Positions 26,804 through 38,753 of a stretch of 64,000 nucleotides of DNA are shown here, piece after piece. This stretch comes from Calliphora vicina (Eukaryota > Arthropoda > Insecta > Diptera > Calliphoridae): positions 93,012,226 through 93,076,225 of the forward strand of contig NC_088780.1 of the NCBI RefSeq assembly GCF_958450345.1, given 5' to 3'. The position numbers and the translations under genes are program-made. A model generated the notes under the pieces. The model did not search any database, was not told the origin of the DNA, and worked only from the letters and a program-made list of their open reading frames with translations. Position 1 is the first letter of the stretch; the number at the start of each line of letters is the position of its first letter.

Positions 26804-28050
26804 TAACACTGTCCAACAAATTGAGAGTTTTTGATTGGAAAAGAAACCCTACTCTGTTCGCTTTCTGTTTCTTGTAGAATAAACTTATAGTCCAGCTGGT
26901 CTGAATTATAGTTGGTATTATAGTTGGTCAAAGTTTTAATTTTTTGATCGAAGGTAGCTTTATAATAACTGAAAAAATTTAATATCTGGGAGAATTGTTA
27001 TTGTCAGAGTTATATTGTAGAATTTTATGGGGATCATTTTTGTGGAAGATCTTAACCCTCTATCTCCTCTCTTTAGGAGTGAATTTGACCCTTTTTTGGA
27101 GAAAATCAAAAAAAAAATCCGTTCAAAAAGGACATTTAAGGATTAAAATATTCTACGAAAATTTTTGCTGATACAAAAAGATACAAAAGTTGTAAATAAA
27201 GAGCTTAATTAGCAAAATTACACGACATCTCGGGTATCACATTTTTTTTTAAAAAATCGTCAAAAATCCAAGTATGATTCGAATGAGCTGAAATTTATAA
27301 TATAAATAGCCCTTAAGTAGATTTACAAAAACTGCATACATATGTAAGTTACCTCATTTAGTTCAAGAGGTATTTATTTTTAGATATGTCAGACCTATGG
27401 AAGGTCGATTTTTTTTAAAATATCAGCTATTTTTGCTACAAGCCTTTGAATATCAAAAGATGGAACATGTATAAATGACCGTATTTTTACATTTTATCCC
27501 AAAACACTGCCTATATTTTTTCTTTAGTAGAAACAAATTTTCTTTGATACTATATATAATTTGTATTGGATCCTAATGCAAATGCGTGCAAAGTACAATT
27601 TGGCTCACTTAAGCGAACCTAGTCGCCTCCAGACATATCGAAACTTTGCCAATTTAAAAAAAAAAATTAGGTTTGAGTAAAAAATTCTAAAAAGGTAAAA
27701 CGCCGATCGTCGACAATGCTCCACATTTGTATAACACCATATCTTATTTAAACACATACAAAATAAGTTTACTATCACACGGTAAATAACATCACAGTAG
27801 GGTTTTTTCTAAAAAAAAACTAATTTTTTGAAACACATTTTCCCCGTTTTAGGAATTTTGGTATTTGAAAAGCCATTGCTTTAAAGACATTTGGAGCCAT
27901 TGCTTTAAAGACATTTGGATCCGTTAAAATTTGAAATTAATTCAAATTTTATATTTGTGTTCATGAAAAATTTAAGCTAGGTATAACTTCCAAAATGTCT
28001 ACTGAATCCTTAGATGTACAGTTTTATGCTGGGTAATTTTTATTAAACCT
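26804..28050 (+). mobile_element. Family D long-inverted-terminus element, copy 1 (3' end eroded)
   Basis: Starts 'acactgtccaacaaattgag'. Shares 'aacttatagtccagctggtc', 'gtcagagttatattgtagaa' and 'gggtcaaagttttaa'-like blocks with copies at 33.2, 35.6, 47.1 and 55.1 kb. No reading frame. The right terminus is not recognisable. Confidence 0.7.
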
Positions 28051-28620
28051 CGTCTATTTTCATATCTAACCATACCAGATCTAAGACCAGTCAATGGTTA
28101 TAAAAATGACAAATGATTATTTGTTTTCCTCCAGGAATACGAAGTTTCAGTTCTTCTTTATACATATGTATTTCGAGTGTTTGTATTTTTTATCAATCAC
28201 ACTTTCTGCATTCCAACAAAGTTCCATCCATAATTATGCTTGCATTAATAATAATTATATTAATATCCAAAATTTTTAAATCAATTCGCTGTTATATTTA
28301 TTTTTTCACTTTCAAAATCTCATTATAAATACTAAAAAAATATAAAAAATTTTAAAGATTCGCCAAACCCATGTAATAAATTATCATGATTTATTTCTCA
28401 AAATTTATTAAATAAATTTTTGTTTGAATTACAAACAAGTTAATTAAAAAATAAACATTGACCCTGGCTAGCACATAAATAATGTTTTTTTGTTGTTTTA
28501 TAACGGATTGAGAAATAAGTAGGGTTTGTTAAAAATACAATATTTCAGAAATTAATTTATAAATTTATAAGCTGCACCATAATAAGTAATATGGATTGGT
28601 GTTGATATTTGTAACGACGA
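28051..28620. other. Intergenic, nothing recognised
   Basis: AT-rich; short open frames here have no support. Confidence 0.4.
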
Positions 28621-28625
28621 ACATA

Positions 28626-30062
28626 TCGAGCCCTTAGCGCCAAATTATCGCAAGCGACAGAACACAAATTTTACAGGAAAAGGTTTTCTTCGATTATTTT
28701 GAAATTTATACATAGAATTAAAAATGTTATGATGCGATATAATATAATTTCGTTTAAGCTATTTGTCTATTTTTCAAAAATATTTATAAATTTTGACAAT
28801 TAAAAATTCATGGAATACTTTATTAAAAAATATGACAAAAAATGTTTTTTATTGAATTTTTGCATAGATACAAATTTTTCGAATTGAAATAAAATTGTTA
28901 TTTATGAATAGTTTTTAATGAAATTTCACAGTTATGTAAAATTTTTTATTCAAAATGGAAAAATAAAAACGAATTTTGAAATTTATTATCCGCAATCCCG
29001 CGAATCCCAAAAATGAAAATTTTTAGTTTTTTGTCTATAATATCCATACCAGGGTCGGAGTTATCGGAACCCTTTACAAAATAATTAAAAGCATATTGGG
29101 CCATCTAAAATCGGTTACTATATTTTGATATCGAATATGCGATCTGAGAATTTTTGCCCTAAAGTTCAATTTTACATAAAAAATAGGTGTTTTTTGAATG
29201 GTGGTAACCTTCGGTAACAAAAATTTTGAATTTTTTTTCATTTAAAATATTTTATGAAAACTTAGCTTTCAGAAAGTATAAATTCCTTATACATCCTCTT
29301 AGACATTTTTTGTGATAACTTAAAAAGAAAAACAGTTTTATTTTTCCCAAAAAAATTAGCGAAAAATCGGCTTTTTAAAATTTTTTAAATTCAAATGCAT
29401 ATAACTTTGGACTTAGTCATTATTTTTAAACTGTTCTTTTTCTATTTAACACATACATATGTTGTTAGTCCAATGAAGAAAAACTGGAGAAAATCGGAAA
29501 ATATTTGGATACGCTGTTATCAAAAAACTGGAGTAGGTTGGGTAAAAATATTGAAAATTTAATTTTCAAATTCGAATATCTCCTAAGCTATAAGAGGCAA
29601 TTGATAGCTACGACTAGGTCTTTTGTAGCGCTCGATGAAAAGATTTTATATGTGTAATTTTTTTGAAATCGAAACATAAACGAAGAAATAGGATCGTTTT
29701 AAAAATGTAACATACCCGAGGTGTCCTACTTTGAGGACCCTTGGTCGCGCCCCTGGCTTCTTCGACAGCACTTCTTCTTTGCGCATGTGAAATTTCATTC
29801 AAACCAATCTAACCATTTAGAAGTTACAGATTTATTTCCTTCTTTTTTTTCTATACCACTATGTGTCGCTTACGATAAAATTCGTTTACTGTAAAATGTA
29901 AACATTGACTTACGATAAAATCTTACCCCCTATAATTATTATTTAAAAATTTTGATATTCTGAGAACGCTAAAACATCAGTCGGTCCATAAAATTTTAAT
30001 TTTTGCAATAAAAAAAAAATTTAGAAAATGTCGCTTACGATAGTTTGGCGCTAAGGGCTCGA
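28626..30062. mobile_element. TA-flanked inverted-repeat element, 1.44 kb, non-autonomous
   Basis: The left end is TCGAGCCCTTAGCGCCAAAT then TATCGCAAGCGACA. The right end read inward is TCGAGCCCTTAGCGCCAAAC then TATCGTAAGCGACA. The two match at 32 of 34 positions. TA flanks both ends, pointing to the IS630/Tc1/mariner group. The motif GTCGCTTACGATAAAATTCG recurs internally near 29868-29887 and a relative near 29910. No transposase frame. Confidence 0.75.
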
Positions 30063-30262
30063 TATAATGGTGCCACATTGAGTATAATAGAATCCAAAAT
30101 CAATAAAGGTTTTATCAAATTTTCTGTTAAAATCATTTTCATTCCATTGTTGAAATATTTGAGGACAATTTATCTTTTTAAAAATTGTTTATTTAAGTAT
30201 TCAAGTTTTAATTTAGAAAACTACAAGTTAGAATTCATTTATTATATTTGGTCTGTTTAATA

Positions 30263-30600
30263 AGAAACAAGTATAGTCGGTCAACATAATATAATACCCT
30301 ACACAGAGTATATGAGCAAATCACATCTCTTTCAATAATTTTTAGTTATGAGTAATTTTCGGGTCTTATATGCAATGACCAATTATGTACCGATCGCCTT
30401 GAAATTCGGTCGCGTGAATTCTTTCTATATGAAACTTATTTTTGGTAAATTTTATTTTGATACCAAATGGTTTAAGATATTTTAAGGCTTTATATGGGAG
30501 CTATGGTCAATAATGTATTGAAAATTTTAAATGTGATTTCCTTTTATATAAAACTTATTTGTGCAGAAATTTTGTGTGATTACCTACATATGGGCAATTC
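30263..30600 (+). mobile_element. Mini-me type B fragment
   Basis: Starts 'aacaagtatagtcggtcaac' and 'ataccctacaca', and has 'tatgggagctatggtcaata'. Truncated on the right. Confidence 0.55.
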
Positions 30601-31346
30601 CACGAGAATCGCTACCACGACTGAAAAAAAACCCTTGAAACTTTTTTTCAAGATGATTTGAATAGAAGAAAATAATAAAATGTTACTATGTGAAAGTATT
30701 TAGATCATATTACAACATTTTAAAGACAAAACTAACAGTTTAAACTGATTATATTTATTTTTTTAAAGTTTTAGCTATGTTTTAGGCGAAAACTAGGCTC
30801 CCAATTAGGTTGTATTATGAAATGAATTTGACTCTGATTGTTTATTGGCCATTATAAAATTGTTTATTGAAACCGAATGTATATTTTCTATTAATTTTTT
30901 TAGTTTTTGTATACATATACATATTTACAGAATATACATATGTATATTGTTTTATTATAAGAGAAAAATCTGTCACGTACGATATTAAATTGTATTTATT
31001 ATAAAATCATCCAATGATTGTTTTTATTTAAATATGACGGATTGTAAAGGAAAAATATTTCGTTTAATGTAAGAAATTAAAAAAAAACATAACGCCTCTC
31101 ACGATTCGAAAATTTTCGCATATTTCTACTTGTACTTCAAAATGACTACCGTTTTATGTCACGTACGATATACTCTTATTTTGCTAGATATTTTGGACAA
31201 CAATGTTTCGAAAAAACTTTTTATTATTTTCAAATATAGTACCCTCTGAATGGAACATTAAGACCAAATTATTTATGCAAAATCTATTCCACTCTATAGG
31301 CGTACAAAAGTCACATACGATGATATGGAATTGTCCATATATAAAT
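30595..31346. mobile_element. Possible small inverted-repeat element
   Basis: 'atatgggcaattccacgaga' at the left and, read inward from the right, 'atatggacaattccatatca' suggest 14- to 20-bp imperfect inverted ends. The internal motif 'gtcacgtacgatat' occurs at about 30974 and 31158, and 'gtcacatacgatgatat' at 31310. No target duplication seen. Confidence 0.35.
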
Positions 31347-31442
31347 CAGACATTTATGACAAAAACGTCCTATATCGGTAGGACATTTGTATGAGGGATA
31401 ATAATAATAATAAACCAATTTCAACGTATTTGTATTGAAAAA

Positions 31443-32073
31443 TAACAAGTAAGGGAGCTATATTCGGCTGTGCCGAATTTTATATACCCTTCACCAAATT
31501 ATACTTTAAAATAAAAATTTTAAATATTTTTAGGTAAACAAAATTTAATTTTTTCCAGTTGTTTTTTCGAAATTGTTTTTTTAAATTTTTTTTTTTTAGT
31601 TTTTAATTTTTTTTTTTTAATATTTATGAAAAAAAATTTTGGTCAACGACGTATATAATACTATGGTCTTATATACGTCGTTGCACAGGTCTTTGAAATA
31701 TCTATCATTAGATATCCATATTGTACATATTAATGTCTTAGTAATCCAGATATGGGTCAAAAATAGGTCAAAAATCAAGGTTGTCCTGGTTTTTTCCTTA
31801 TATCTCAGCCATTTGTGGACCGATTTTCTCGATTTTAAATAGCAGCCGGAAGAATATTGAGAGATATTGATGTATCATTCGTGTATGTAAGTTATTTGGC
31901 GGCTTCAGAAAGTTGATTTCAACACACAGACGGACATGGCTATATCTACTCCGCTATCTATAACGATTCAGAATATATATACTTTGTGGGGTCGCAAATG
32001 AAAAATGTAGAAATTACAAAGGGAATGACAAACTTATATATACCCTTGCCACTCATGGTGAAGGGTATAAAAA
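31443..32073 (-). mobile_element. Mini-me-like type A element, reverse orientation
   Basis: Both standard ends are present ('aacaagtaagggagctatat' and 'cactcatggtgaagggtata'). Core at 31915-31990 (reverse complement of 'tatatatattctgaatcgtt'). One of the best preserved copies in the window. Confidence 0.8.
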
Positions 32074-32381
32074 CAATTTGTGCTAATTTGTAATATATTT
32101 TTATTATTGAACATAACAATTGTTTGACTTTGCACAGTGGGGAATTTTAAACAAATTTAAATTAAACCTGTAAAACAGTATTAGTTCGACAACTAGTTCT
32201 AGAGTGCATGTTTATAACCAGTACTCCTTCTAGTTTGGCATTGTGACTAATATTTGTTTTTATTTGAAATTGTCACCTTCGGAACATGTTCTAATGAAAT
32301 TAAAGACAGTACAACTTCCTTCGAACAGGAACCAGTTCTCTAATCAAAGATTTTAGTTTAAAACTGTCACCCTCTGAACTA

Positions 32382-32983
32382 CACCATTTCCAATAGTATT
32401 TCAGAAGTTTCTAATTGTATTTCAGAAATTTCTAATTATATTTCAGAAATTTCCAATTGAATTTCAGAAATTTCTAATTATATTTCAGAAAATTAAAAAT
32501 GAATTTCAGAAATTTCCAATTATATTTCAGAATTTTCTAATTGAATTTCAGAAATTTCCAATTATATTTCAGAAGTTTCCAATTATATTTCAGAAGTTTC
32601 TAATTGTATTTCAGAATTTTCTAATTGAATTTCAGAATTTTCCAATTGTATTTCAGAAATTTCCATTTGTATTTCAGAAAATTCTGATAGCAATACCAAT
32701 GAAAATTTCTGAAATACAAATAGAAAATTCTGAAATACAAATAGAAATTTCTGAAATACAATTGGAAAATTCTGAAATACAATTAGAAACATTTTAAGTA
32801 TAAATTAAAACTTCTGAAATACAAATGGAAATTTCTGAAATACAATTGGAAAATTCTTAAATACAATTAGAAAATTCTGAAATACAATTAGAAAATTCTG
32901 AAATATAATTGGAAATTTCTGAAATTCAATTAGAATTTTCTGAAATATAATTAGAAACTTCTGAAATACAATTGGAAATGGTG
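32382..32983. mobile_element. Foldback satellite element 1 (21-bp unit, inverted arms, TA-flanked)
   Basis: Built almost wholly of a degenerate 21-bp unit (TTCTGAAATACAATTGGAAAT). It is in one orientation in the left arm (32393-32687) and the opposite in the right arm (32701-32975). The outer ends are CACCATTTCCAAT and its inverse, each next to TA. The arms meet at a unique spacer, TAGCAATACCAAT (32688-32700). No coding capacity. A longer sibling is at 44642-46147. Confidence 0.85.
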
Positions 32984-33174
32984 TAGTTTTACGGAAGCGA
33001 TAAATAACTAACACTATGCTTAAGAACGGTTGTATGTACAACTAGTTCTTCGATCATTATTTTTTGTTGGAAATTGTTGTACTTTGAACTAGTTCCGGAA
33101 ATTCTTATTTTTTTCTGGTTCTTTCTTGTTTTTGCAAAAAATGAATTTGTTAATTTTCTATGAATTTGTTAATT

Positions 33175-33420
33175 ACACTGTCCAACAGCATTATTGGAAC
33201 AGAATAGCGACCCTACAATTCTGAAAGGGCATATTGAGTAGATCATTTTTGTAGAGTAAACTTATAGTCCTGCTGGTCTGATTTTTTTTTTTACAGTGGG
33301 TCAAAGTTTTCATTTTTATTAGCGAAGAAAGCATTATACTAACTGAAAAAAAAGAATTCTCATTGTCAGAGTTATATTGTGGAATTTTATGGGGATAATT
33401 TTTGTCATTTCCAAATTTGT
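33175..33420 (+). mobile_element. Family D fragment, copy 2 (left terminus)
   Basis: Starts 'acactgtccaacagcattat' and keeps about 240 bp of the D terminus ('ttatagtcctgctggtctga', 'gtcagagttatattgtggaa'). The remainder is missing. Confidence 0.7.
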
Positions 33421-34135
33421 TTGTACATTATTTTGCAATCGTACCAGTAGTGTAGAATAAACAGATTTATTACCACTTTTCTTCCGATCCAACCCCACTG
33501 TGACGGGTTTGAATGGAATTATAAGGGTTTTTGGCAGACAAATGAAAATATTAATAAAAAACACTGTTAATTTTTAAATTTTTTTTTCCAATTTTAATAT
33601 TATTTTTAGGATTTTCTTGCTTAATAAATATTTATCTCAAAAGTTTGAAGTCCTTTTCAATTCAAACCCATATATGTTTAACATCATGAACAAAAACATT
33701 GTTACTAGTTTTAAATTCTTAACACCATTCCGTTCGTGTTGTGTTTATGCATTTAATCTCTTGAATAAATTATAATAAACACTTTAAATTATTAATAGAT
33801 TTTGTTGGAATTAATTAGGTTAAACATTTTCATATGTTTTTTTTATATTTTGAATAGATTTAAGTAGAATATTAAACACATTAGCACGGTTGAAGAGTTT
33901 ATTGCAAAAACATGATAAGTCACGTAAAACAGTTGATTTTATTAGTAGCTCAGCTACCTCCACCATTGTTTATATATAAATTTATGTTCTATATAGTTGT
34001 AAAAATATAAAGCACAATTTAATAAAATTGTTATAAATTTAAATTGTTTACAACTGTGGTTTATCAAGTTATAGCACTAAGCTCTTCAATTATTTAGTCT
34101 TAATAAATATTTACGATTTTTTTTGTTGTAATTAC
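33421..34135. other. Intergenic or intronic, nothing recognised
   Basis: If the first exon proposed at 34136-34260 belongs to the exon at 25219-25647, this is intron. No other feature seen. Confidence 0.35.
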
Positions 34136-34260
34136 CATTTTAAAGGCGTTTTCGTTTTTAAGTTTATTATTTTTATTTGTTTTTTATTTTTTATTGAACC
34201 AAGTAACGAACCAGTCAAAGACTGAAATACAACTGATTCTGCGTAACGACTGATAAGGTA
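34136..34260 (-). promoter_or_regulatory. Candidate core promoter and first exon (minus strand)
   Basis: On the minus strand TCAGTCGTT at 34253-34245 fits the arthropod initiator TCAGT, with A+1 at 34251. About 110 nt downstream is AAAATG (34140-34136) directly followed by GTAATT, a plausible 5' splice site. A first exon contributing only the initiator Met would join in phase 0 to the signal-peptide exon at 25647, across an 8.5-kb intron full of transposons. The segment 34240-34340 is also less AT-rich than its surroundings. All of this is inference from motifs. Confidence 0.33.
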
Positions 34261-34975
34261 ACTTCATTTGCCGTCTAAATGTTTTGGCCACACAAATCAG
34301 CAGCGTCAATACAATTCTCATTCACTCACACACCACACATTTAAACGCATTAACAGATAGTAAATAAATTAGCAAAAAATAAAATAAAATGTATAAACAA
34401 TATACAGTATAAAAATTATTAACAATGTACATAATAAAATAACAAAATTTAAAAGAATAATAAATAAAATTTAAAAATATCATTACATATATGTAAGATA
34501 AACAGCAACTGAAAATTCACAGAAATTAATATTAATAATTAAAATAAATAAAAAAAAATAAAGTAACATGTTTAATTTAATTTTAAAATTGTACTTATTA
34601 AGGTCTTGTTGTTATTTATTATATAAACGTTTTACATAATTATGAATAATAACAATCTGCACTTTATTGCAATATTTTTTGTAATATTATATAATTACAA
34701 TAAAAATTAACCAAAAAAAAGAAAAAAAAAATTTAATACAAGCAATTAATTTTTGTTTGTTTATCTTATAGATATTTTTTTATCAATTTAATTACAATAT
34801 TTTATTTATAGTCATACCAATTACATGAGCTTTATTAGTTATTTATGCAAAATTAATGACATTTTGTTTTCTGTATAATATTCATAGGACAAGTATGTGC
34901 TTATCTATTTTCATACTTAGAAAAATATGCAAAATAACTTTTTTTTAATTTCGGATTACACAGCATACTAGTATT
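34261..34975. other. Upstream or intergenic, nothing further recognised
   Basis: The less AT-rich tract ('cagcagcgtcaatac', 'cactcacacaccacacat') near 34295-34345 may belong to the promoter above. Confidence 0.35.
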
Positions 34976-35105
34976 TGAGGAGCCGCAGAACAAAAGGTAC
35001 TTTTTTTCTAGATGATTTCAACCCAAATATTATAAAAATGCCAAAAAAATCAATTCAAATCAATAAAAAAATTCGAAAAAGTACCTTTTGTTCTGCGGCT
35101 CCTCA
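34976..35105. mobile_element. 130-bp MITE with 30-bp GC-rich inverted ends
   Basis: Both ends read inward as TGAGGAGCCGCAGAACAAAA then GGTACTTTTT. The middle is AT-rich. A short TT (or ATTT) flank repeat is the only candidate target duplication. No coding capacity; superfamily unknown. Confidence 0.8.
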
Positions 35106-35194
35106 TTTTTAACATAATTTGTTATGTTAAGTTTTCCTTTGTGAGTTCTTATTCTAATTCTAGGTTCATTAATTAAGAAAAATTAGACAACCGA

Positions 35195-35425
35195 TCGCTG
35201 TAGGAAAATTTGACATTTTGGCCAAACATGTGATTTTTCTCATCCATGTAACTTAGCAAAATGTGTCCCAAATAGTTTAGATAGCTATTTCTTCAATCTT
35301 TCGAAAAAAAATAAAAAAATTTTAATATTTTTTTTTCCGAAATCGAAAACTTTTTTTTTTTCAAAATGATCCTTTTTTTCTTAAAATAAAGCTTAGATAT
35401 TTTCCTCGAGGACCAATATATTTAT
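35195..35425 (-). repeat. Family C repeat, reverse copy
   Basis: Reverse complement of blocks in 24040-24435 ('tttagatagctatttcttca', 'acttagcaaaatgtgtccca'). Confidence 0.65.
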
Positions 35426-35595
35426 ATATGTATGTATATCAGCCTTACTTCAATTGAAGGTTTTGGTGCAGTAACTCGGTAAGCTACTTGATTTCGAAAA
35501 TTGATTTGAATTGATTAACTAAACATAGGAGTCCCTATGTTCCTTATAGGAACTAAAGGAATTAATAATAATAAACATAGAAAATTAATAATTAA

Positions 35596-37383
35596 ACTGT
35601 CCAACAGCATTTTTGGAACAGAATAGCGTATCTATAATTTTGAAAGGGCATGTTGAGTAGATCATTTTTGTAGAATAAACTTATAGTCCAGCTGGTCGGA
35701 ATTTTTTTTACAATGGGTCAAAATTTAAAGTTTTTGATCGAAGGGTGCATGCTACTAAATGAAAAAAATGTTGTAAGTTAATGTCTGAGAGAATTCTTAT
35801 TGTCAGAGTTATATTGTGGAATTCATTATGGGGATAATTTTTGTGTAAGATTTTAATCCTGTATCTCCTCTATAGAAAATAGAAACAAATCCTTTCAAAA
35901 ATAACATTTAAAAAACAAATATTCTACGAAAATATTTGTCGAAAAATTTCAGTGAGGGTCTACAAAGATACCAAAGTTGTAAAAAAAGCTCTTTACGGTT
36001 AATTAGAACAAATACAAGCCACTTTGGGTCTCACAATTTTTAAAAAATCGCCAAAAATCTATTTATGATCCGAATGAGCTGATATTTAAAATATAAATAG
36101 TCCTTGAGAAGATCTACAAAACACATTTAGGTTATAACTTTTAGGTCAAGAGATATTTAGGTTTATTTATTTATTTTAATTCGATCTTTTTTTGTTTTTT
36201 TAGATATGGCGGGTCGAAATTTTTTTAAAAATATCAGCTATTTTTGCAATAAAATTATGAATACAATAATTTTCTAATAGTTATCTCGTACCTATAAAAA
36301 GTTACATGCATCAAAAGTTGGAAAATGTAAAAATGGTCGTATTTTTGAAATTTTTTCCCAAAGAAGTACCTGTATTTTTTCTTCTGTAGAAAAAAATGTT
36401 CTTCGGGACTATATAAAATTTGTATATGATCCGAAAGGATAACTTAATGCAAAAGCGTGTAAAGTAAAATTTGGCCCACTTAAGCGGATCTAGTAGCCCT
36501 CAGACCTATCCAAACTTTTACAATTTAAAAAAAAAAAATTAGATTTGAGTAAAAAATTCTAAAAAAGCAAAGCGCCGATCCTCGGAAAAGCTCCATGCTT
36601 ATATAGCCCTATATCTTATTTAAATACGTGCAAATAACGTCACTGTAGGAACTTTTCTAAAAAAAACTCAGTTTTTGGAACATATTTTCCCCGTTTTAGA
36701 AATTTTTGTATTTGAAAATGAAAAATGTCAAAAATTATAATGCCATTAATTTAAGGACATTTGGATCTACATTATTTCCAAATTATGTTTTAATATCTTT
36801 AAACGTTAAAATTGTACTTTAATTCAAATTGTATATTTTTGTTCATGGAAAATCCCTATATTATATTTTTTTTAGATTCTAAGGTAAATGATGTCCGAAA
36901 AATTCAGAAAACCGAGGTGGCGTTTAATTTTGCTAATTGAGCGTAAAGAGCTTTATTTACAACTTTTGTATCTTTGGTAACCCACGCTGAAATTTTCCGT
37001 CTAAAATTTTCGTAGAATAATTTAATCCTTAAATGTCCTTTTTAAAAGGACTTTTTTTGATTTTATCGAAAAAAGGGTCAAATTGACCTCTAAACAGAGG
37101 AGCTAGAGGGTTAAGATCTTCCACAAAAATTATCCCCATAAAATTCCACAATATAACACTGACCATAAGAATTCTCGCAGATATTAACTTACAATGTTTT
37201 TCTCAATTAGTATAATGCTCCCTTCGAACAAAAAATTAAAACTTTGACCCACTGTAAAAAAAAATTCAGACCAGCTGGACTATAAGTTTATTCTACAAAA
37301 ATTATCTACTCAACATGCCCTTTCCGAATTATAGGGTCGCTATTCTGTTCCAATCAAAAAGCCTCAATTTATTGGACAGTGTA
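35596..37383. mobile_element. Family D element, complete, with ~430-470-bp inverted termini
   Basis: The left end is ACTGTCCAACAGCATTTTTG. The right end read inward is ACTGTCCAATAAATTGAGGC. After the first 30 bp the two arms match over 35.6-36.0 and 36.9-37.4 kb (shared 'gacccactgta', 'ctggactataagttta', 'ttattctacaaaa' in opposite orientation). Flanks resemble AATTA on both sides. The interior (36.0-36.9) has no long frame. A long-terminal-inverted-repeat or foldback DNA element; transposase class unknown. Confidence 0.75.
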
Positions 37384-38753
37384 ATTAAAAGCAATTTTCC
37401 TGATTCTTAACTTATCCAGAAACTACAACGCTTAGGAACATGTGTAACTAATTTCATGTTCATAAATATTAAAATAGTACCATCAGAAGAAATAAAAAAG
37501 TACCATTATGTTTTCCTTTGTTTCTTCTTATTCTAATTCTAAATCCATGGATTAATAAAAATTAAAAAACTATAATTTTATCTGTGAGGAACATATTACC
37601 TACAACTATATGAATATAAGCCCCACTTCAATAGTACGTGTTTCATATTTCAAGCCTTGAAAAATATATTTTTTTTATCCCATCTACTATCGAACGAATC
37701 AATAATTTATCCAGAATTGTTTAAGACGACTTTGTTTGTGGATATTTAAATATCTGTAAATTGTTTAAAAATACCTGTAGTTTAAGAATTGTTTACCAAC
37801 ATATGCATTGTGTATTGCTATTATTGTTGTTTAAATAATGATGTCACAATTTAATAAATTTTGTAATTCTTATAATCACAAACAAAAGAAAAGAAAAAAA
37901 ATAAATAAGATTTTATTGACATTAATAATTTGTACAAACATTGAATGTATGTTGATTAAATAAGTAGCTTAAAAAGGTTTGTGAGGTATAAAGATACACC
38001 GAAAAAATGTCTATTTAAAGTAAAAGAAAATAAAATTTCAAACAAGTTACAGTTTGTAGTAGTAAGTAAAGTGATTGAATTGGGGAAATTTTAAGACTCA
38101 ACCTATTTCCACTAAGAGGAGGTATAATAAAAACTGACCCGACTGTAAATTACTGGAGGTGTGTGAATTACCAATCCCTACGGTAAAACATGAATAATAA
38201 TTCCTAACTAATGTACCCCAAATACCCTATCCTCTCGAACTAATACATTACGATTCTAAATTTGTTGCACACAATTGCTTAACGCTTTCGAATATCACTT
38301 TTGTTTTATGTTTCTGGTTTCATTATTACCGAAAATTAAAAAAGTACCATTAGTTCTCTCTTCTTGGTACTTTAATATCCCCCTATATTTAATTCTTATG
38401 TCACTCAGAAGCATATCAGCTAAATTTCTTGTTGATAAGACAAAAAGTACCATGTAAAGAAAAAGTACCTCTTAAACACCCGTCAAGTTTTTTAAAAAAA
38501 CTATGCTTTGAAAATGTACCCAACTGTTTACCAGATTTAGTTAATTGTTGTATGACTGGAGGAGTGGCTTAATAGGCTTGAATTCAATTTATTTTCACGT
38601 TTTCTTTCCCTTTTGGTACTTTTTCCAACATTGAGATGATACTGAGATAATCAAATAAAGTTCAGTATCGTAGTGGTGCTCATAATAATCATTTATAGAA
38701 AAATATATATTTTATGAAAAATGTACCAAATATAAATTAAAAATAAGTTCAAA

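Noticed and set aside
32583..33041. Open frames encoding repeated FQNFLIVFQNF-type peptides, also at 44618-44800
   Set aside because: They are translations of the 21-bp satellite, whose period is a multiple of three; no start context or splice signal.
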